Positions 53,995 through 62,933 of a stretch of DNA of 64,000 nt are shown here, one piece after another. The stretch is from Bacteroidia bacterium (GTDB lineage Bacteria > Bacteroidota > Bacteroidia > AKYH767-A > OLB10), in NCBI GenBank assembly GCA_037045145.1, contig JBAOIA010000011.1, positions 1,736,001 through 1,800,000 of the forward strand, written 5' to 3'. The notes beneath the pieces are model-generated. The model was given only the letters and a program-made list of their open reading frames with translations, searched no databases and was not told the origin of the DNA. Both the position numbers and the translations under genes were made by a program. Position 1 is the first letter of the stretch. Every line of letters starts with the position of its first letter.

Positions 53995-54291
53995 ATGAAA
54001 AAGTTAGTTAAACGCTTGTCTGCTCTTAGTGCAATGCTTATTATCTCAACTGTAGCATTTTCACAGTCAACTACAACACCTGAAACAGAACAAACAACCC
54101 CACCGCCTACAGAATCAACTGAAAGCACAGAAGACTCCACAGCAGCTTCGGAGGCTTTACCCGATTCAACGGCAGTTGCACCAGAAGGTGATGCCGCTGC
54201 CGGTGCTGCCAATGAAAAACCTGCCACCAGACACAAGTTATATTCAGGTAAGCAACGTGGCAATAATGTAATTTATGATCCTAAAAAATAA
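53995..54291 (+). CDS. Small secreted Thr/Glu/Pro-rich protein
   Basis: 98 residues. A signal peptide (KKLVKRLSALSAMLIISTVAFS) is followed by a low-complexity, acidic Thr/Ser/Glu/Pro stretch and a basic tail (RHKLYSGKQRGNNVIYDPKK). No family recognised. The disordered middle and basic end suggest an envelope-attached or secreted peptide. It has its own -7 element and is preceded by a strong terminator, so it forms its own unit, perhaps with the next gene. Confidence 0.65.
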   Translation: MKKLVKRLSALSAMLIISTVAFSQSTTTPETEQTTPPPTESTESTEDSTAASEALPDSTAVAPEGDAAAGAANEKPATRHKLYSGKQRGNNVIYDPKK

Positions 54292-54349
54292 AGAGTTGTT
54301 AAAGTCCTTTCTTTATTGTATTTTTACTTAATTAAAAATATATCAATCA

Positions 54350-54826
54350 ATGAAAAAATTATTATTAAGTTCAACAGTTTGTTTGGCAGTAATTCTCTGC
54401 ACAATGGTGTCATTCGGTCAACAGACTGAAAAAAAATCAACAGAATCAGGATTCTTTATTCGAAATGGCCTTGTCTATTATATCAAAGGCAACACAGTTA
54501 ATTTTCTGGAAAGCGATCAAGAACTTGATAATGGTGCATCCATTAATCAAAGAGGAATGATAAAATATCCCGATGGAAAAACAGCACAGCTGCAACAGGG
54601 AGAAATTTTTACATTCAACAACGTTCTTGTTCCCAAGGCAGTTGAAGAACATCTTGAATTAAAAGATGGAAAGCTTCAAATTGTAACTAATGGTATTTTT
54701 ACGCCTGTCCAGAAGGCTATGAAACTGGAAACTGGTGTAACAATTGATGAAGAAGGACATACATCATCAGGAATAACACTTATGCCAAAGCAAAAAATGA
54801 ACATGATGGGAGAATTAATGAAGTAG
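54350..54826 (+). CDS. Secreted DUF6799-like repeat protein
   Basis: 158 residues. Signal peptide ends ...TMVSFGQ. The mature part has two similar units built of short strands with G-x-x-Y/x-x-K-x-G turns (NGLVYYIKGNTVNFLE and DGKLQIVTNGIFTPVQ), each followed by a line on hidden/marked state (INQRGMIKYPDGKTAQLQQG, IDEEGHTSSGITLMPKQ). This pattern resembles DUF6799 repeats. Function unknown. A perfect terminator follows. Confidence 0.6.
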   Translation: MKKLLLSSTVCLAVILCTMVSFGQQTEKKSTESGFFIRNGLVYYIKGNTVNFLESDQELDNGASINQRGMIKYPDGKTAQLQQGEIFTFNNVLVPKAVEEHLELKDGKLQIVTNGIFTPVQKAMKLETGVTIDEEGHTSSGITLMPKQKMNMMGELMK

Positions 54827-54847
54827 TATTGGTTCAAAAAATATGTC

Positions 54848-54873
54848 AAAGCCGGGTAATACCGGCTTTTTTT
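54848..54873 (+). terminator. Rho-independent terminator
   Basis: AAAGCCGG (54848-54855) pairs perfectly with CCGGCTTT (54862-54869) around GTAATA and runs into a T tract to 54873. Confidence 0.9.
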
Positions 54874-54892
54874 ATGCTTAATTTTACCTGAC

Positions 54893-55699
54893 ATGTTTAA
54901 GTATATTGATCAAACAGGATTTGAAATAAAATTGGAAGCACCTCCTCAAAGAATAGTTTCCCTGGTTCCATCACAAACAGAATTGCTGGCAGATTTAGGA
55001 TTGCAAGATAGAATAGTTGGTATTACAAAATATTGCATTTATCCACCCGAACTTTTTTTATCTGTACCGCGAGTAGGAGGAACAAAATCAATAAATCATG
55101 AATTAGTCAACCAATTGAATCCTGATCTTATTATAGCAAATAAAGAAGAAAACAATCGCGATGCTATTGAGCGCCTCAGAGAGAAATTTCCGGTTTGGTT
55201 AAGTGATGTGAGTAATCTGCACGAAGCATTGGATATGATTTATAACATAGGTGTGATGACTAACTGTCAAGAGCGTGCTTCTGAAATAAATAATCAGATT
55301 GCTGAAAAATTTAAAGCAATTACAGAAAAGAATAAGAAGCATGTTGCCAGACGCGCATTATATTTTATTTGGAGAAACCCTTATATGTGTGCCGGTGGCG
55401 ATACGTTTATTAATGACATGATGAATAAAGCCGGATTTGATAACCTGATGTACTATCATAAACGATATCCGGAACTGTCGGAGAAAAAAATTGCAGAATT
55501 GAATCCGGAAGTAATACTTCTTTCATCGGAGCCTTATCCTTTTAAAGCAAGACACATTCAGGAATTCAAAAATATTTGCCCTAAAGCTGAAATTTTATTG
55601 GTTGACGGAGAGTTTTTTGCATGGTATGGCAGTCGAATGGTTAAAGCTGCTGATTACTTTCATCAGTTGTGCGATAACAATTCTAATGTATCAGAATAA
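54893..55699 (+). CDS. BtuF-like helical-backbone metal receptor protein
   Basis: 268 residues of the type III periplasmic binding-protein fold for cobalamin or metal chelates: PQRIVSLVPSQTELLADLG, VGITKYCIYPP, RVGGTKSINHELVNQLNPDLIIANKEEN, MCAGGDTFINDMMNKAGF. There is no signal peptide or lipobox, and no ABC permease or ATPase gene is adjacent. It may therefore act in the cytoplasm or be anchored otherwise. Many Bacteroidota encode this orphan type. Role in cobalamin handling is inference. Confidence 0.8.
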   Translation: MFKYIDQTGFEIKLEAPPQRIVSLVPSQTELLADLGLQDRIVGITKYCIYPPELFLSVPRVGGTKSINHELVNQLNPDLIIANKEENNRDAIERLREKFPVWLSDVSNLHEALDMIYNIGVMTNCQERASEINNQIAEKFKAITEKNKKHVARRALYFIWRNPYMCAGGDTFINDMMNKAGFDNLMYYHKRYPELSEKKIAELNPEVILLSSEPYPFKARHIQEFKNICPKAEILLVDGEFFAWYGSRMVKAADYFHQLCDNNSNVSE

Positions 55700-55707
55700 T
55701 ACCTTTG
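55700..55707 (+). promoter_or_regulatory. -7 element TACCTTTG of the patatin gene, 4 nt from the start codon
   Basis: Perfect TAnnTTTG that begins directly after the stop codon of the previous gene and ends 4 nt before ATGATG at 55712. Transcription should start at or within the start codon, that is, a leaderless mRNA. Confidence 0.5.
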
Positions 55708-55711
55708 CACA

Positions 55712-58000
55712 ATGATGCAGAAGTGGATAAAATTGTTATCTATAATTAGTTTGTTGAATGTAAATTTTTTGTTTGCACAAAAAGTTGGCTTGGTATTAAG
55801 CGGAGGTGGTGCAAGAGGGTTTGCGCATATTGGTGTGATAAAAGCACTTGAGGAGAATGGAATCCCTATAGATTTTATTACCGGAACATCTGCGGGTGCA
55901 CTGGTTGGTGGCATGTATGTTTCTGGTACCAGTCCACAACAAATGGAGAATATCGTTTTAAGTGACGATTTTAAAAATTGGGCAACAGGTACTTTAAGTG
56001 ATGAACTTATATATTATTTCAAGGAACGCGAAAGGGATGCATCATGGGCAACTGTTAAACTTAGCTATGATTCGACTTTAAGAATGAATCTTAATGGGTC
56101 GTTGGTCAATAGTGGCCAAATAGACTTTGCTCTGCTCGAAAATCATTCAGCCGCAAGTGCCGGTGCCGATTACGATTTTAATAATCTATTTGTTCCTTTT
56201 CGTTGTGTTGCCTCAGACATCAAAAATAAACGCCCTGTAATTTTTAATTGTGGCGATCTTAGTCAGGCAATAAGAGCCTCTATTGCCTATCCGCTTTATC
56301 TCTCACCAATGACAGCCGATAATCAGCTTTACTACGATGGGGGTATTTATAATAATTTCCCATCAGATGTTATGCTCAATGAGTTTGAGCCAGATATTAT
56401 GATTGGTGTCTCAGTAGGTGGTGGTCCCGATATTCCGAAAGAGGACAATATGTTTTCACAGCTCAGAACAATGATAATTCAGTCGCAGCATGTTGTGTTG
56501 CCGGGAACTGATGATATATTAATTCAACCTGATGTTACCAATTTTGGAGTGTTTGACTTTTATAATTTTCAATCATTAATTGATAGCGGTTATCAGGCTA
56601 CGATGGCACGGATGGATGATATTAAACTTGCTATTGCCAGAAGAATTTCACCCGAAGTTTTAAATCAAAAACGAGATAGCTTTATAAGTAAACTACATCC
56701 CTTAATTGTTGGTGATATTGTAGTTACAGGCGTAAATTCACAAAAAGCAAAATATATTAAATCAATTTTAAATCCACGGGGAAGTAATATGTTACTGCGT
56801 CAACTCAAACCCCGTTATTTTAGACTTTTGGCTGATGAGAATATCAGATATGCTTTTCCTAAATTGGTTTATGATCCTAAAACAGAAGTTTACAATCTTG
56901 AAGTATATATTAAACCGGAAACAGATTTGCGTGTTGACATAGGAGGAAATTTTTCTTCCCGACCAATTAGTGAAGGATTTATTGGATTTCGGTATAATAT
57001 TCTTGGTCCATATAGTTTAAGTATTCATGCCAACACCTATTTCGGCAAGCTTTATAATTCCGGCCAGTTAAAGTTAAGACTTGATATACCCGGGAGACCT
57101 GATTTTTTTATCGAGCCGTTTACAACAATCAATAGGATGGATTATTTTAAGAGTAGTAATTTTTTCAAAGATGATATCAAGCCTGCATATTTGTTAGTAA
57201 CAGATCAATCCTATGGTTTGAATTTAGGTATGCCTGCACGGAATAAAGGAGTGCTGACAGTCGGTGGAAATTTCTTTAATATTAAAGACAGGTATTACCA
57301 AACCAGAAATTTTTCTGTCAATGATACGGCAGACTTTACCCGGTTCGAAGGATTGAGTTGTGTTGTTGGCTTTGAGAGGAATACTTTAAATCGGAAGATG
57401 TACGCATCAAAAGGCTCTTTTTTATCTATTCGCACACGTTTTGTCTCCGGCAATGAAGTTACCAATCCCGGAACTTTACATAGCAATGCTCCAACCATTA
57501 AAGAGTGGCATCAATGGTGGCAGGTTAAAATGATTTACGATAATTATTTTTTCAGAGCAGGAAAGTATAAACTCGGTTTTTATGCCGAAACAAATTTTTC
57601 CGGTCAACCATTTTTTAATAACTATACTGCAACTATCTTGCAAATGCCCGGATTTTATCCCACTCAGGAAAGTAAAACTTTGTTTCTTGACAATTTTCAT
57701 GCACCAAATTATTTCGGTTGTGGTGTTCGTAATATATTTAGTTTACGCTCGAATATTGATTTTCGGTTAGAGGGTTATGCATTTCAACCACTTCAGGTAG
57801 TTACAAAGAATGATAATGAAAAAGCAGTTTTTGGCGATGCCTTCTCTGCACGTTATTTTATTGCCTCATTTTCTGGAATATTCCATAGTCCAGTAGGTCC
57901 AGTAGCAATGACTCTAAATTATTACGACAGAAAAACAAAGTCATTTACTGTGCTTTTCCACATTGGCTATATTTTGTTTAATAAGCATGCATTGGATTAG
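55712..58000 (+). CDS. Patatin-like phospholipase fused to Omp85-type beta-barrel
   Basis: 762 residues. Signal peptide ends ...LLNVNFLFAQ. Patatin domain: oxyanion loop LSGGGARGFAHIG, Ser60 in GTSAGALVGG, Asp209 in DGGIYNNFP. A POTRA-like segment (about 333-400, GDIVVTGVNSQKAKYIKSIL) leads to a C-terminal surface-antigen barrel (VDIGGNFSSRPISEGFIGF to the final strand). Layout as in PlpD, the type Vd secreted lipase of Pseudomonas. It likely sits in the outer membrane with the lipase domain exposed or periplasmic. ATG 55715 is an alternative start. Confidence 0.9.
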   Translation: MMQKWIKLLSIISLLNVNFLFAQKVGLVLSGGGARGFAHIGVIKALEENGIPIDFITGTSAGALVGGMYVSGTSPQQMENIVLSDDFKNWATGTLSDELIYYFKERERDASWATVKLSYDSTLRMNLNGSLVNSGQIDFALLENHSAASAGADYDFNNLFVPFRCVASDIKNKRPVIFNCGDLSQAIRASIAYPLYLSPMTADNQLYYDGGIYNNFPSDVMLNEFEPDIMIGVSVGGGPDIPKEDNMFSQLRTMIIQSQHVVLPGTDDILIQPDVTNFGVFDFYNFQSLIDSGYQATMARMDDIKLAIARRISPEVLNQKRDSFISKLHPLIVGDIVVTGVNSQKAKYIKSILNPRGSNMLLRQLKPRYFRLLADENIRYAFPKLVYDPKTEVYNLEVYIKPETDLRVDIGGNFSSRPISEGFIGFRYNILGPYSLSIHANTYFGKLYNSGQLKLRLDIPGRPDFFIEPFTTINRMDYFKSSNFFKDDIKPAYLLVTDQSYGLNLGMPARNKGVLTVGGNFFNIKDRYYQTRNFSVNDTADFTRFEGLSCVVGFERNTLNRKMYASKGSFLSIRTRFVSGNEVTNPGTLHSNAPTIKEWHQWWQVKMIYDNYFFRAGKYKLGFYAETNFSGQPFFNNYTATILQMPGFYPTQESKTLFLDNFHAPNYFGCGVRNIFSLRSNIDFRLEGYAFQPLQVVTKNDNEKAVFGDAFSARYFIASFSGIFHSPVGPVAMTLNYYDRKTKSFTVLFHIGYILFNKHALD

Positions 58001-58026
58001 TTAGTTGATTTTTTCTGAAACAAAAG

Positions 58027-59097
58027 ATGAGCAAAACGGTCATTGTAGCTCCCTTAAACTGGGGACTGGGTCACGCAACAAGAAGTATAACTGTTATTAA
58101 TAGTCTTATAGCTGCCGGTTGCAAAGTAATTATTGCTTCTGATGGAAATAGCTTAAATGTATTAAAGAAACAGTTCCCTTTTTTGCATTCAGAAGTTTTG
58201 CCTTCCTATAGTCCAGTTTATCCAACAACTGGAAATATGGCTTGGGCAATGCTCAAACAAGCACCCAAAATGCTTCTCAATATTAGAAATGAACAGTCGG
58301 TAATAAGGAAGATTGCTTTAAAATATAAGTCGGAGATTATTATTTCTGATAATAGGTATGGATGTTTCACAGATTTCACAAAGAACATTTTTTTATCACA
58401 TCAACTGATGATACAGGCATCCGAATCATTACAGTTTTTGCAACCTTCAATCAACAGACTCCATGCAAAATATATAAATCGTTTTCACGAATGTTGGATT
58501 CCTGATGTTGGACAAGGATTTAAGTTGTCAGGAGTTTTATCCGTAAATAAATATATTAAAATCCCTCAATTTAATTGTGGATTGCTCTCCACTTTTCAAT
58601 TTTCTAATATTTCAAATGATAGTAAATTTGATTTAGTTGCAATCCTGTCAGGACCGGAACCACAGCGAACAATATTTGAAGGTATGATTATTGAACAATT
58701 GACAAAAATCCGTTGTCGTTCTTTATTAATTCGCGGAAAAATTTCTGACCCTAATGAAATACCGGATAGGGGAATGGTGCAGTTTAAAAACTATGTAACA
58801 GCAGAAGAAATTGTTAAATACTTAAGCACAACAACATTAGTGATTGCAAGGTCTGGTTATTCTACAATAATGGATCTGGCACAATTAGGAGTAAAAGCGT
58901 TATTGATACCGACTCCTGGCCAGACAGAGCAAGAATATCTTGCTTCATATCTTGATGATAACAAAATTTTCATGATGCAAACTCAAAATAATCTTGACAT
59001 TCAAAAAGCAATTGAGATGAAGTTGAATTTCTCAGCTTTAAAAACTGAAAATAATATTTTATTACAGCAAAACTTGAATCGGATATTACAAACCTAA
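58027..59097 (+). CDS. MurG-like glycosyltransferase (GT28-type C-terminus)
   Basis: 356 residues. The N-terminal APLNWGLGHATRSITVINSL is the glycine-rich loop found in a Bacteroidota family of GT-B enzymes. The C-terminal half has ARSGYSTIMDLAQLGVKALLIPTPGQTEQEYLA, close to the UDP-GlcNAc site of MurG (the GQ-E pattern). Acceptor unknown. No membrane segment, so probably peripheral at the inner membrane. Its stop overlaps the convergent small gene by 4 bp. Confidence 0.82.
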   Translation: MSKTVIVAPLNWGLGHATRSITVINSLIAAGCKVIIASDGNSLNVLKKQFPFLHSEVLPSYSPVYPTTGNMAWAMLKQAPKMLLNIRNEQSVIRKIALKYKSEIIISDNRYGCFTDFTKNIFLSHQLMIQASESLQFLQPSINRLHAKYINRFHECWIPDVGQGFKLSGVLSVNKYIKIPQFNCGLLSTFQFSNISNDSKFDLVAILSGPEPQRTIFEGMIIEQLTKIRCRSLLIRGKISDPNEIPDRGMVQFKNYVTAEEIVKYLSTTTLVIARSGYSTIMDLAQLGVKALLIPTPGQTEQEYLASYLDDNKIFMMQTQNNLDIQKAIEMKLNFSALKTENNILLQQNLNRILQT

Positions 59098-59348
59098 CTT
59101 AAAGCAAGTTCATATTGTATTCCTGTAATAGCATTGAGTTCACTGATGCAAAACAACGCATCTTCAATTTGTATTTCACTTTTTTTGATAACAGCTTCAT
59201 AATATCCTTCTGTTGACAGCCATAAGCCTTCGGGTAAATCAACCAGTTCGTGAGTATAAAGGATCATCACCAATTCACCCTCATCATCATAAAGCTCGTT
59301 TACCGAGGCAGGAAATTCCTCTGAGGCTTTTAACTGCGGATTATTCAT
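59094..59348 (-). CDS. Small acidic protein of unknown function
   Basis: 84 residues, strongly acidic (about 18 Asp/Glu), with strand-like EGELVMILYTHELVDLPEGLWL and helix-like YYEAVIKKSEIQIEDALFCI. No family recognised. It lies 8 bp downstream of the NlpC/P60 gene and is presumably cotranscribed with it, which is the main reason to trust it. The length and codon pattern look genuine. Confidence 0.55.
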   Translation of the reverse strand: MNNPQLKASEEFPASVNELYDDEGELVMILYTHELVDLPEGLWLSTEGYYEAVIKKSEIQIEDALFCISELNAITGIQYELALS

Positions 59349-59356
59349 GGATTATA

Positions 59357-60130
59357 TTAAAATATTCTTTTTATCAACCTGAGTTTATGGGTATATCGTT
59401 TGGTTTCCTGATTGTAAATACCAACTTGATCAAATGCATCAATACGAACTTTTCCTGATGCATGTATAATGGTATCACGAGAAGTTAATATGCCAACGTG
59501 AATAATATGACCTTCTTCATTATCAAAAAAGGCTAAATCGCCTGGCATGGCCTCATCAACTAGGTTTACAATACTTCCCTGTTCAGCTTGTAAAGAAGCA
59601 TCGCGTAGAAGTGAATATCCTGACAGTTTATATACCAACTGCGTAAATCCGGAACAATCTACGCCAAATGGTGATCTTCCTCCCCATAAGTAAGGTGCAT
59701 TGAGATACATGTATGCGTTTTCAATTAGTAATGCTGAAGAAGCTGCTTTTTGAGGAAACTTTGCATTACCATCAAACCTATATGTTTTTGTATTAATTCT
59801 GCAATGCTGGTTTTCAAAAAAGGGCAAGGCACTGCCTAAAATTACAGTCTGAATTTTATTATCGTGTAATAATAGTTGCACCAAATCAAAGCAAACAAAT
59901 GCTCCGGTTTTTTGCAGAAATTGAAAATCGTTATAGCTGATTTCTGTATGTTGAGCTAAAGAAATGAAACCTTCATAACCATCATGAGAAGTTCTAATCT
60001 TAAACCACTCTTTTTGCGATTCTACAATTTCGTAATGCTCTCCAAAAAGTATTTGTGAAACCAACTCACTTCTGTGCGAAGGCTCCTTCCTCATAGGAAC
60101 AAGACTCATTTCACAAATGCCGAATGACAT
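59357..60130 (-). CDS. NlpC/P60 (C40) cell-wall peptidase with SH3-like domain
   Basis: 257 residues. SH3b-like part (about 10-60, HYEIVESQKEWFKIRTSHDGYEG is its core), then the C40 domain with Cys159 in FGVDCSGFTQLVYK, His211 in HIIHVGIL and His223 in IIHASGKVRID. It cleaves gamma-glutamyl-diaminopimelate bonds in peptidoglycan stems or recycled peptides. No signal peptide is visible, so a cytoplasmic recycling role is possible. Bacteroidota orthologues share this. Confidence 0.9.
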   Translation of the reverse strand: MSFGICEMSLVPMRKEPSHRSELVSQILFGEHYEIVESQKEWFKIRTSHDGYEGFISLAQHTEISYNDFQFLQKTGAFVCFDLVQLLLHDNKIQTVILGSALPFFENQHCRINTKTYRFDGNAKFPQKAASSALLIENAYMYLNAPYLWGGRSPFGVDCSGFTQLVYKLSGYSLLRDASLQAEQGSIVNLVDEAMPGDLAFFDNEEGHIIHVGILTSRDTIIHASGKVRIDAFDQVGIYNQETKRYTHKLRLIKRIF

Positions 60131-60149
60131 ATTCTGTTAAATATTGAAT

Positions 60150-61511
60150 TTAGGCCAATGCATCAACTACATCTTGCCTGGTTACAATGTAGTTTCTGTC
60201 AGCTTTAAAATCTTTTACAATAACTGCCTGATTGTTTTTGCTAAGCAGGTCACTTAACGTGTCAATTGAAGTACTGATATCAATAAATGGCATAGCTTCT
60301 TGCATAATATCACTCACCGGCTTATTCTTTAGCTCAGGATTTTTTAATAAAGACGAATAAATATGATTCTCGGTAATATTTCCAACAATTCTTCCTTCAC
60401 GCGTAACTGGAAGTTGTGAGAAATTGTTTGTGTTGATGATTTTTAATGTGTCACCAATTGGCAATGATGCCTCAACGGTAGTTAAGTTAACGTCTTTTTT
60501 TGATCCGATAATATCTGATGCCGTCATACCTTTCTTATCGAAATAACCTTTAGAGCGCATCCAATCATCATTAAATATTTTTGCTATGTATCTTGATCCA
60601 TGATCATGAAAAATAATTACAACTACATCTGTCGGTTTCAATTGATCTTTCAACTGAAGCAATCCTGCAACAGCCGAACCCGCACTGTTGCCCACCCAAA
60701 TTCCTTCTTTGCGAACCAAATCACGAGTCATCAAAGCAGCATCTTTATCGGTAACTTTTTCAAAATGATCTATTACCGTAAAGTCATAATTCTGTGGAAT
60801 AAAATCTTCTCCAATTCCTTCTGTAACATAAGGGTAAATTTCATTCTTATCTAAAATGCCTGTTTCATGATATTTTTTAAGTGCGGAGCCATAAGTGTCA
60901 ATTGCCCACACTTTAATTTTTGGATTTTTTTCTTTCAAGTAACGACCGGTACCTGTTATTGTGCCACCTGTTCCGGCACCAACTACCAGGTGTGTGATTT
61001 TACCTTCCGTTTGCTCCCAAATCTCCGGACCGGTTTGCTCATAATGTGCTTGTCGGTTACTCAAATTATCATACTGATTTGGATAAAACGCATTTGGAAT
61101 TTCTTTACTTAATCTGGCAGCAACAGAGTAGTAGGACCGGGGATCTTCTGGTTCAACATTGGTTGGACAAACAATCACTTCTGCACCAAAAGCACGCAAC
61201 GCATCTACTTTTTCTTTACTTTGTTTATCAGTTGTTGTAAATATACATTTGTATCCCTTAACGATTGCGGCAATAGCTAACCCCATTCCGGTGTTACCGC
61301 TTGTGCCTTCAATAATTGTTCCTTCGGGCTTTAACTTTCCACTCTTTTCTGCATCTTCTATCATCTTCAGTGCCATCCTGTCTTTAATAGAATTGCCAGG
61401 ATTCACAGTTTCAATTTTAGCTAATACTGTGGCTTGAACATCTTTAGTAACTGAATTCAATTTAACCAATGGCGTGTTACCAATGGTTTCAAGTATATTG
61501 TTGAAATACAT
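60150..61511 (-). CDS. Cystathionine beta-synthase/cysteine synthase with CBS pair
   Basis: 453 residues. Fold-type II PLP enzyme: IGNTPLVKLN, the PLP lysine in PGNSIKDRMALKMI, the substrate loop EGTSGNTGMGLA, the phosphate cup GAGTGGTITGTG and the pyridine-site Ser in GNSAGSAVAG. Two CBS modules follow (about 335-390 and 395-450). The length and CBS tail fit cystathionine beta-synthase, which joins serine and homocysteine, but cysteine synthase activity cannot be excluded. CBS pairs usually sense adenosyl ligands. Confidence 0.88.
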   Translation of the reverse strand: MYFNNILETIGNTPLVKLNSVTKDVQATVLAKIETVNPGNSIKDRMALKMIEDAEKSGKLKPEGTIIEGTSGNTGMGLAIAAIVKGYKCIFTTTDKQSKEKVDALRAFGAEVIVCPTNVEPEDPRSYYSVAARLSKEIPNAFYPNQYDNLSNRQAHYEQTGPEIWEQTEGKITHLVVGAGTGGTITGTGRYLKEKNPKIKVWAIDTYGSALKKYHETGILDKNEIYPYVTEGIGEDFIPQNYDFTVIDHFEKVTDKDAALMTRDLVRKEGIWVGNSAGSAVAGLLQLKDQLKPTDVVVIIFHDHGSRYIAKIFNDDWMRSKGYFDKKGMTASDIIGSKKDVNLTTVEASLPIGDTLKIINTNNFSQLPVTREGRIVGNITENHIYSSLLKNPELKNKPVSDIMQEAMPFIDISTSIDTLSDLLSKNNQAVIVKDFKADRNYIVTRQDVVDALA

Positions 61512-61545
61512 TAAATATTATTTGAATTGATTAAATAACTTTCTT

Positions 61546-62094
61546 TCAAACTTCTTTTACGAGTAAAGGCATTCTCCATTTCGCAATCGCAAATACACCA
61601 AAAAGTAGTGCATTGAAAAATAAATCACCCATAATAGTACCTCCAAAAAATGGGACTGCACTAACATAGCAACTCATTAATCCTGCACCGTTAAGTGGAT
61701 ACATTAATCCTGTTGTCCATACCCCAAAGTTGGTCAACACAAAGAATAGTATTGATCCCATTAACGAAGCTGCAATTACATTCTGTACTTTTAGTTTATT
61801 TCCTAGTAGAAAACCTAATGGTGTGATTAAAATAAAACTTAAGTAAACCCAAAACCATCCTTCATAAAATGCGCTGCCCGGCTTGATTAGTTGCAATAAA
61901 AGATCTGAAATTAATAATGCTGCCAAAGGAAGGCCAAACGCTATCTTCTTATCTTTGAGAAAAGTGCCACCAAAAAGTGCCATAGCTCCAATTGGCGTGA
62001 AATTATATGGATGAGGTAACAAGCGTGAAATGGCAACTACCAGAATTGTTATTGTTATAAATTTTGTTTTGTTGTCTTTTAAAATATTATTCAT
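61546..62094 (-). CDS. DUF6580-like membrane transporter-type protein
   Basis: 182 residues from ATG 62094; the frame extends 8 codons upstream but across the promoter. Five or six hydrophobic helices with ISRLLPHPYNFTPIGAMALFGG, a motif shared with small integral-membrane proteins annotated as putative transporters resembling ECF S components. No energising partner is in the window. Substrate unknown. Confidence 0.75.
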   Translation of the reverse strand: MNNILKDNKTKFITITILVVAISRLLPHPYNFTPIGAMALFGGTFLKDKKIAFGLPLAALLISDLLLQLIKPGSAFYEGWFWVYLSFILITPLGFLLGNKLKVQNVIAASLMGSILFFVLTNFGVWTTGLMYPLNGAGLMSCYVSAVPFFGGTIMGDLFFNALLFGVFAIAKWRMPLLVKEV

Positions 62095-62115
62095 AATTAA
62101 CTGATATTTTAAAGG

Positions 62116-62147
62116 CAAAGATAGGCTTATGATAGTTAAGATTCAAA
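62116..62147 (-). promoter_or_regulatory. Full promoter of the DUF6580 gene
   Basis: On the minus strand TTTG (62147-62144), a 20-nt spacer and TATCTTTG (62123-62116): both elements and spacing match the Bacteroidota consensus. It is the best promoter in the window and gives a leader of about 15-20 nt to ATG 62094. Confidence 0.65.
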
Positions 62148-62210
62148 AGTTTATTCTATGCTTTTTTAACGTAGTTTAAAGGTGCAAAACAGGCTATTAG
62201 GTATTGATAT

Positions 62211-62933
62211 CTAAGTATTCCAGATTACCCAGGAGGCCTCGGCTTGCTCAGTAAGCATTTCATACCCATTGCAAACCATGCACCCTTTTTTTATGCCCTC
62301 AGCCATAAATGCAGTAATTTTAGGATTATAATTTAAGTCAAAAAGAATGTGCTTGTCAGTTAACTTGAAATAATTCAGGGGAGGTGATAGGTGTATATCG
62401 GGAAACCTTCCAATTGGTGTACAATTTATAATCAATAAATTTTGACTTATTCTGTCATTGGCTTGATTATAAGAAATGGCATCCTCATTAGCATTTCTTG
62501 AAACATATTGAAATGAAATGTTTTTTTGCTTGAGAACAAATGCTACTGCCTTTGCAGAACCACCGGTCCCTAATATCAAGGTTGGAGGTATTTGATCTCC
62601 AATGAGTCGTTCAAGACTTTTTTGAAAACCTATAATATCAGTATTATAACCAATTAATTTTTTATCTTTTATCAGTATTGTATTGACAGAACCAACAGTT
62701 TGTGCAGTTAGTTCTACTTGGTCGAGGTGGGGTATGATGCTTGTTTTGTATGGGGAAGTAACATTTAGTCCTGTTAGTTGATAATTGAAGATTAATTTCT
62801 TTAATTGGCTAAGATCATCTAATTCGTAATTATTGTAACTGCAGTTTACATTTAATTTCTTAAATTTATCAGTAAAAAATTGTTGTGAAAAGGAATGGCC
62901 TAATGGGAACCCAATTAATCCCAAATTTTTCAT
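62211..62933 (-). CDS. aroE: Shikimate dehydrogenase
   Basis: 240 residues. NADPH-dependent reduction of 3-dehydroshikimate in aromatic synthesis, which also feeds chorismate to MqnA. GLIGFPLGHSFSQQFF, catalytic Lys in NVTSPYKTSIIPHLD, GYNTDIIGFQKSL with the catalytic Asp, and the NADP loop LILGTGGSAKAVAFVL are intact. Slightly shorter than the E. coli enzyme. It overlaps dedA by ATGA. Confidence 0.94.
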   Translation of the reverse strand: MKNLGLIGFPLGHSFSQQFFTDKFKKLNVNCSYNNYELDDLSQLKKLIFNYQLTGLNVTSPYKTSIIPHLDQVELTAQTVGSVNTILIKDKKLIGYNTDIIGFQKSLERLIGDQIPPTLILGTGGSAKAVAFVLKQKNISFQYVSRNANEDAISYNQANDRISQNLLIINCTPIGRFPDIHLSPPLNYFKLTDKHILFDLNYNPKITAFMAEGIKKGCMVCNGYEMLTEQAEASWVIWNT

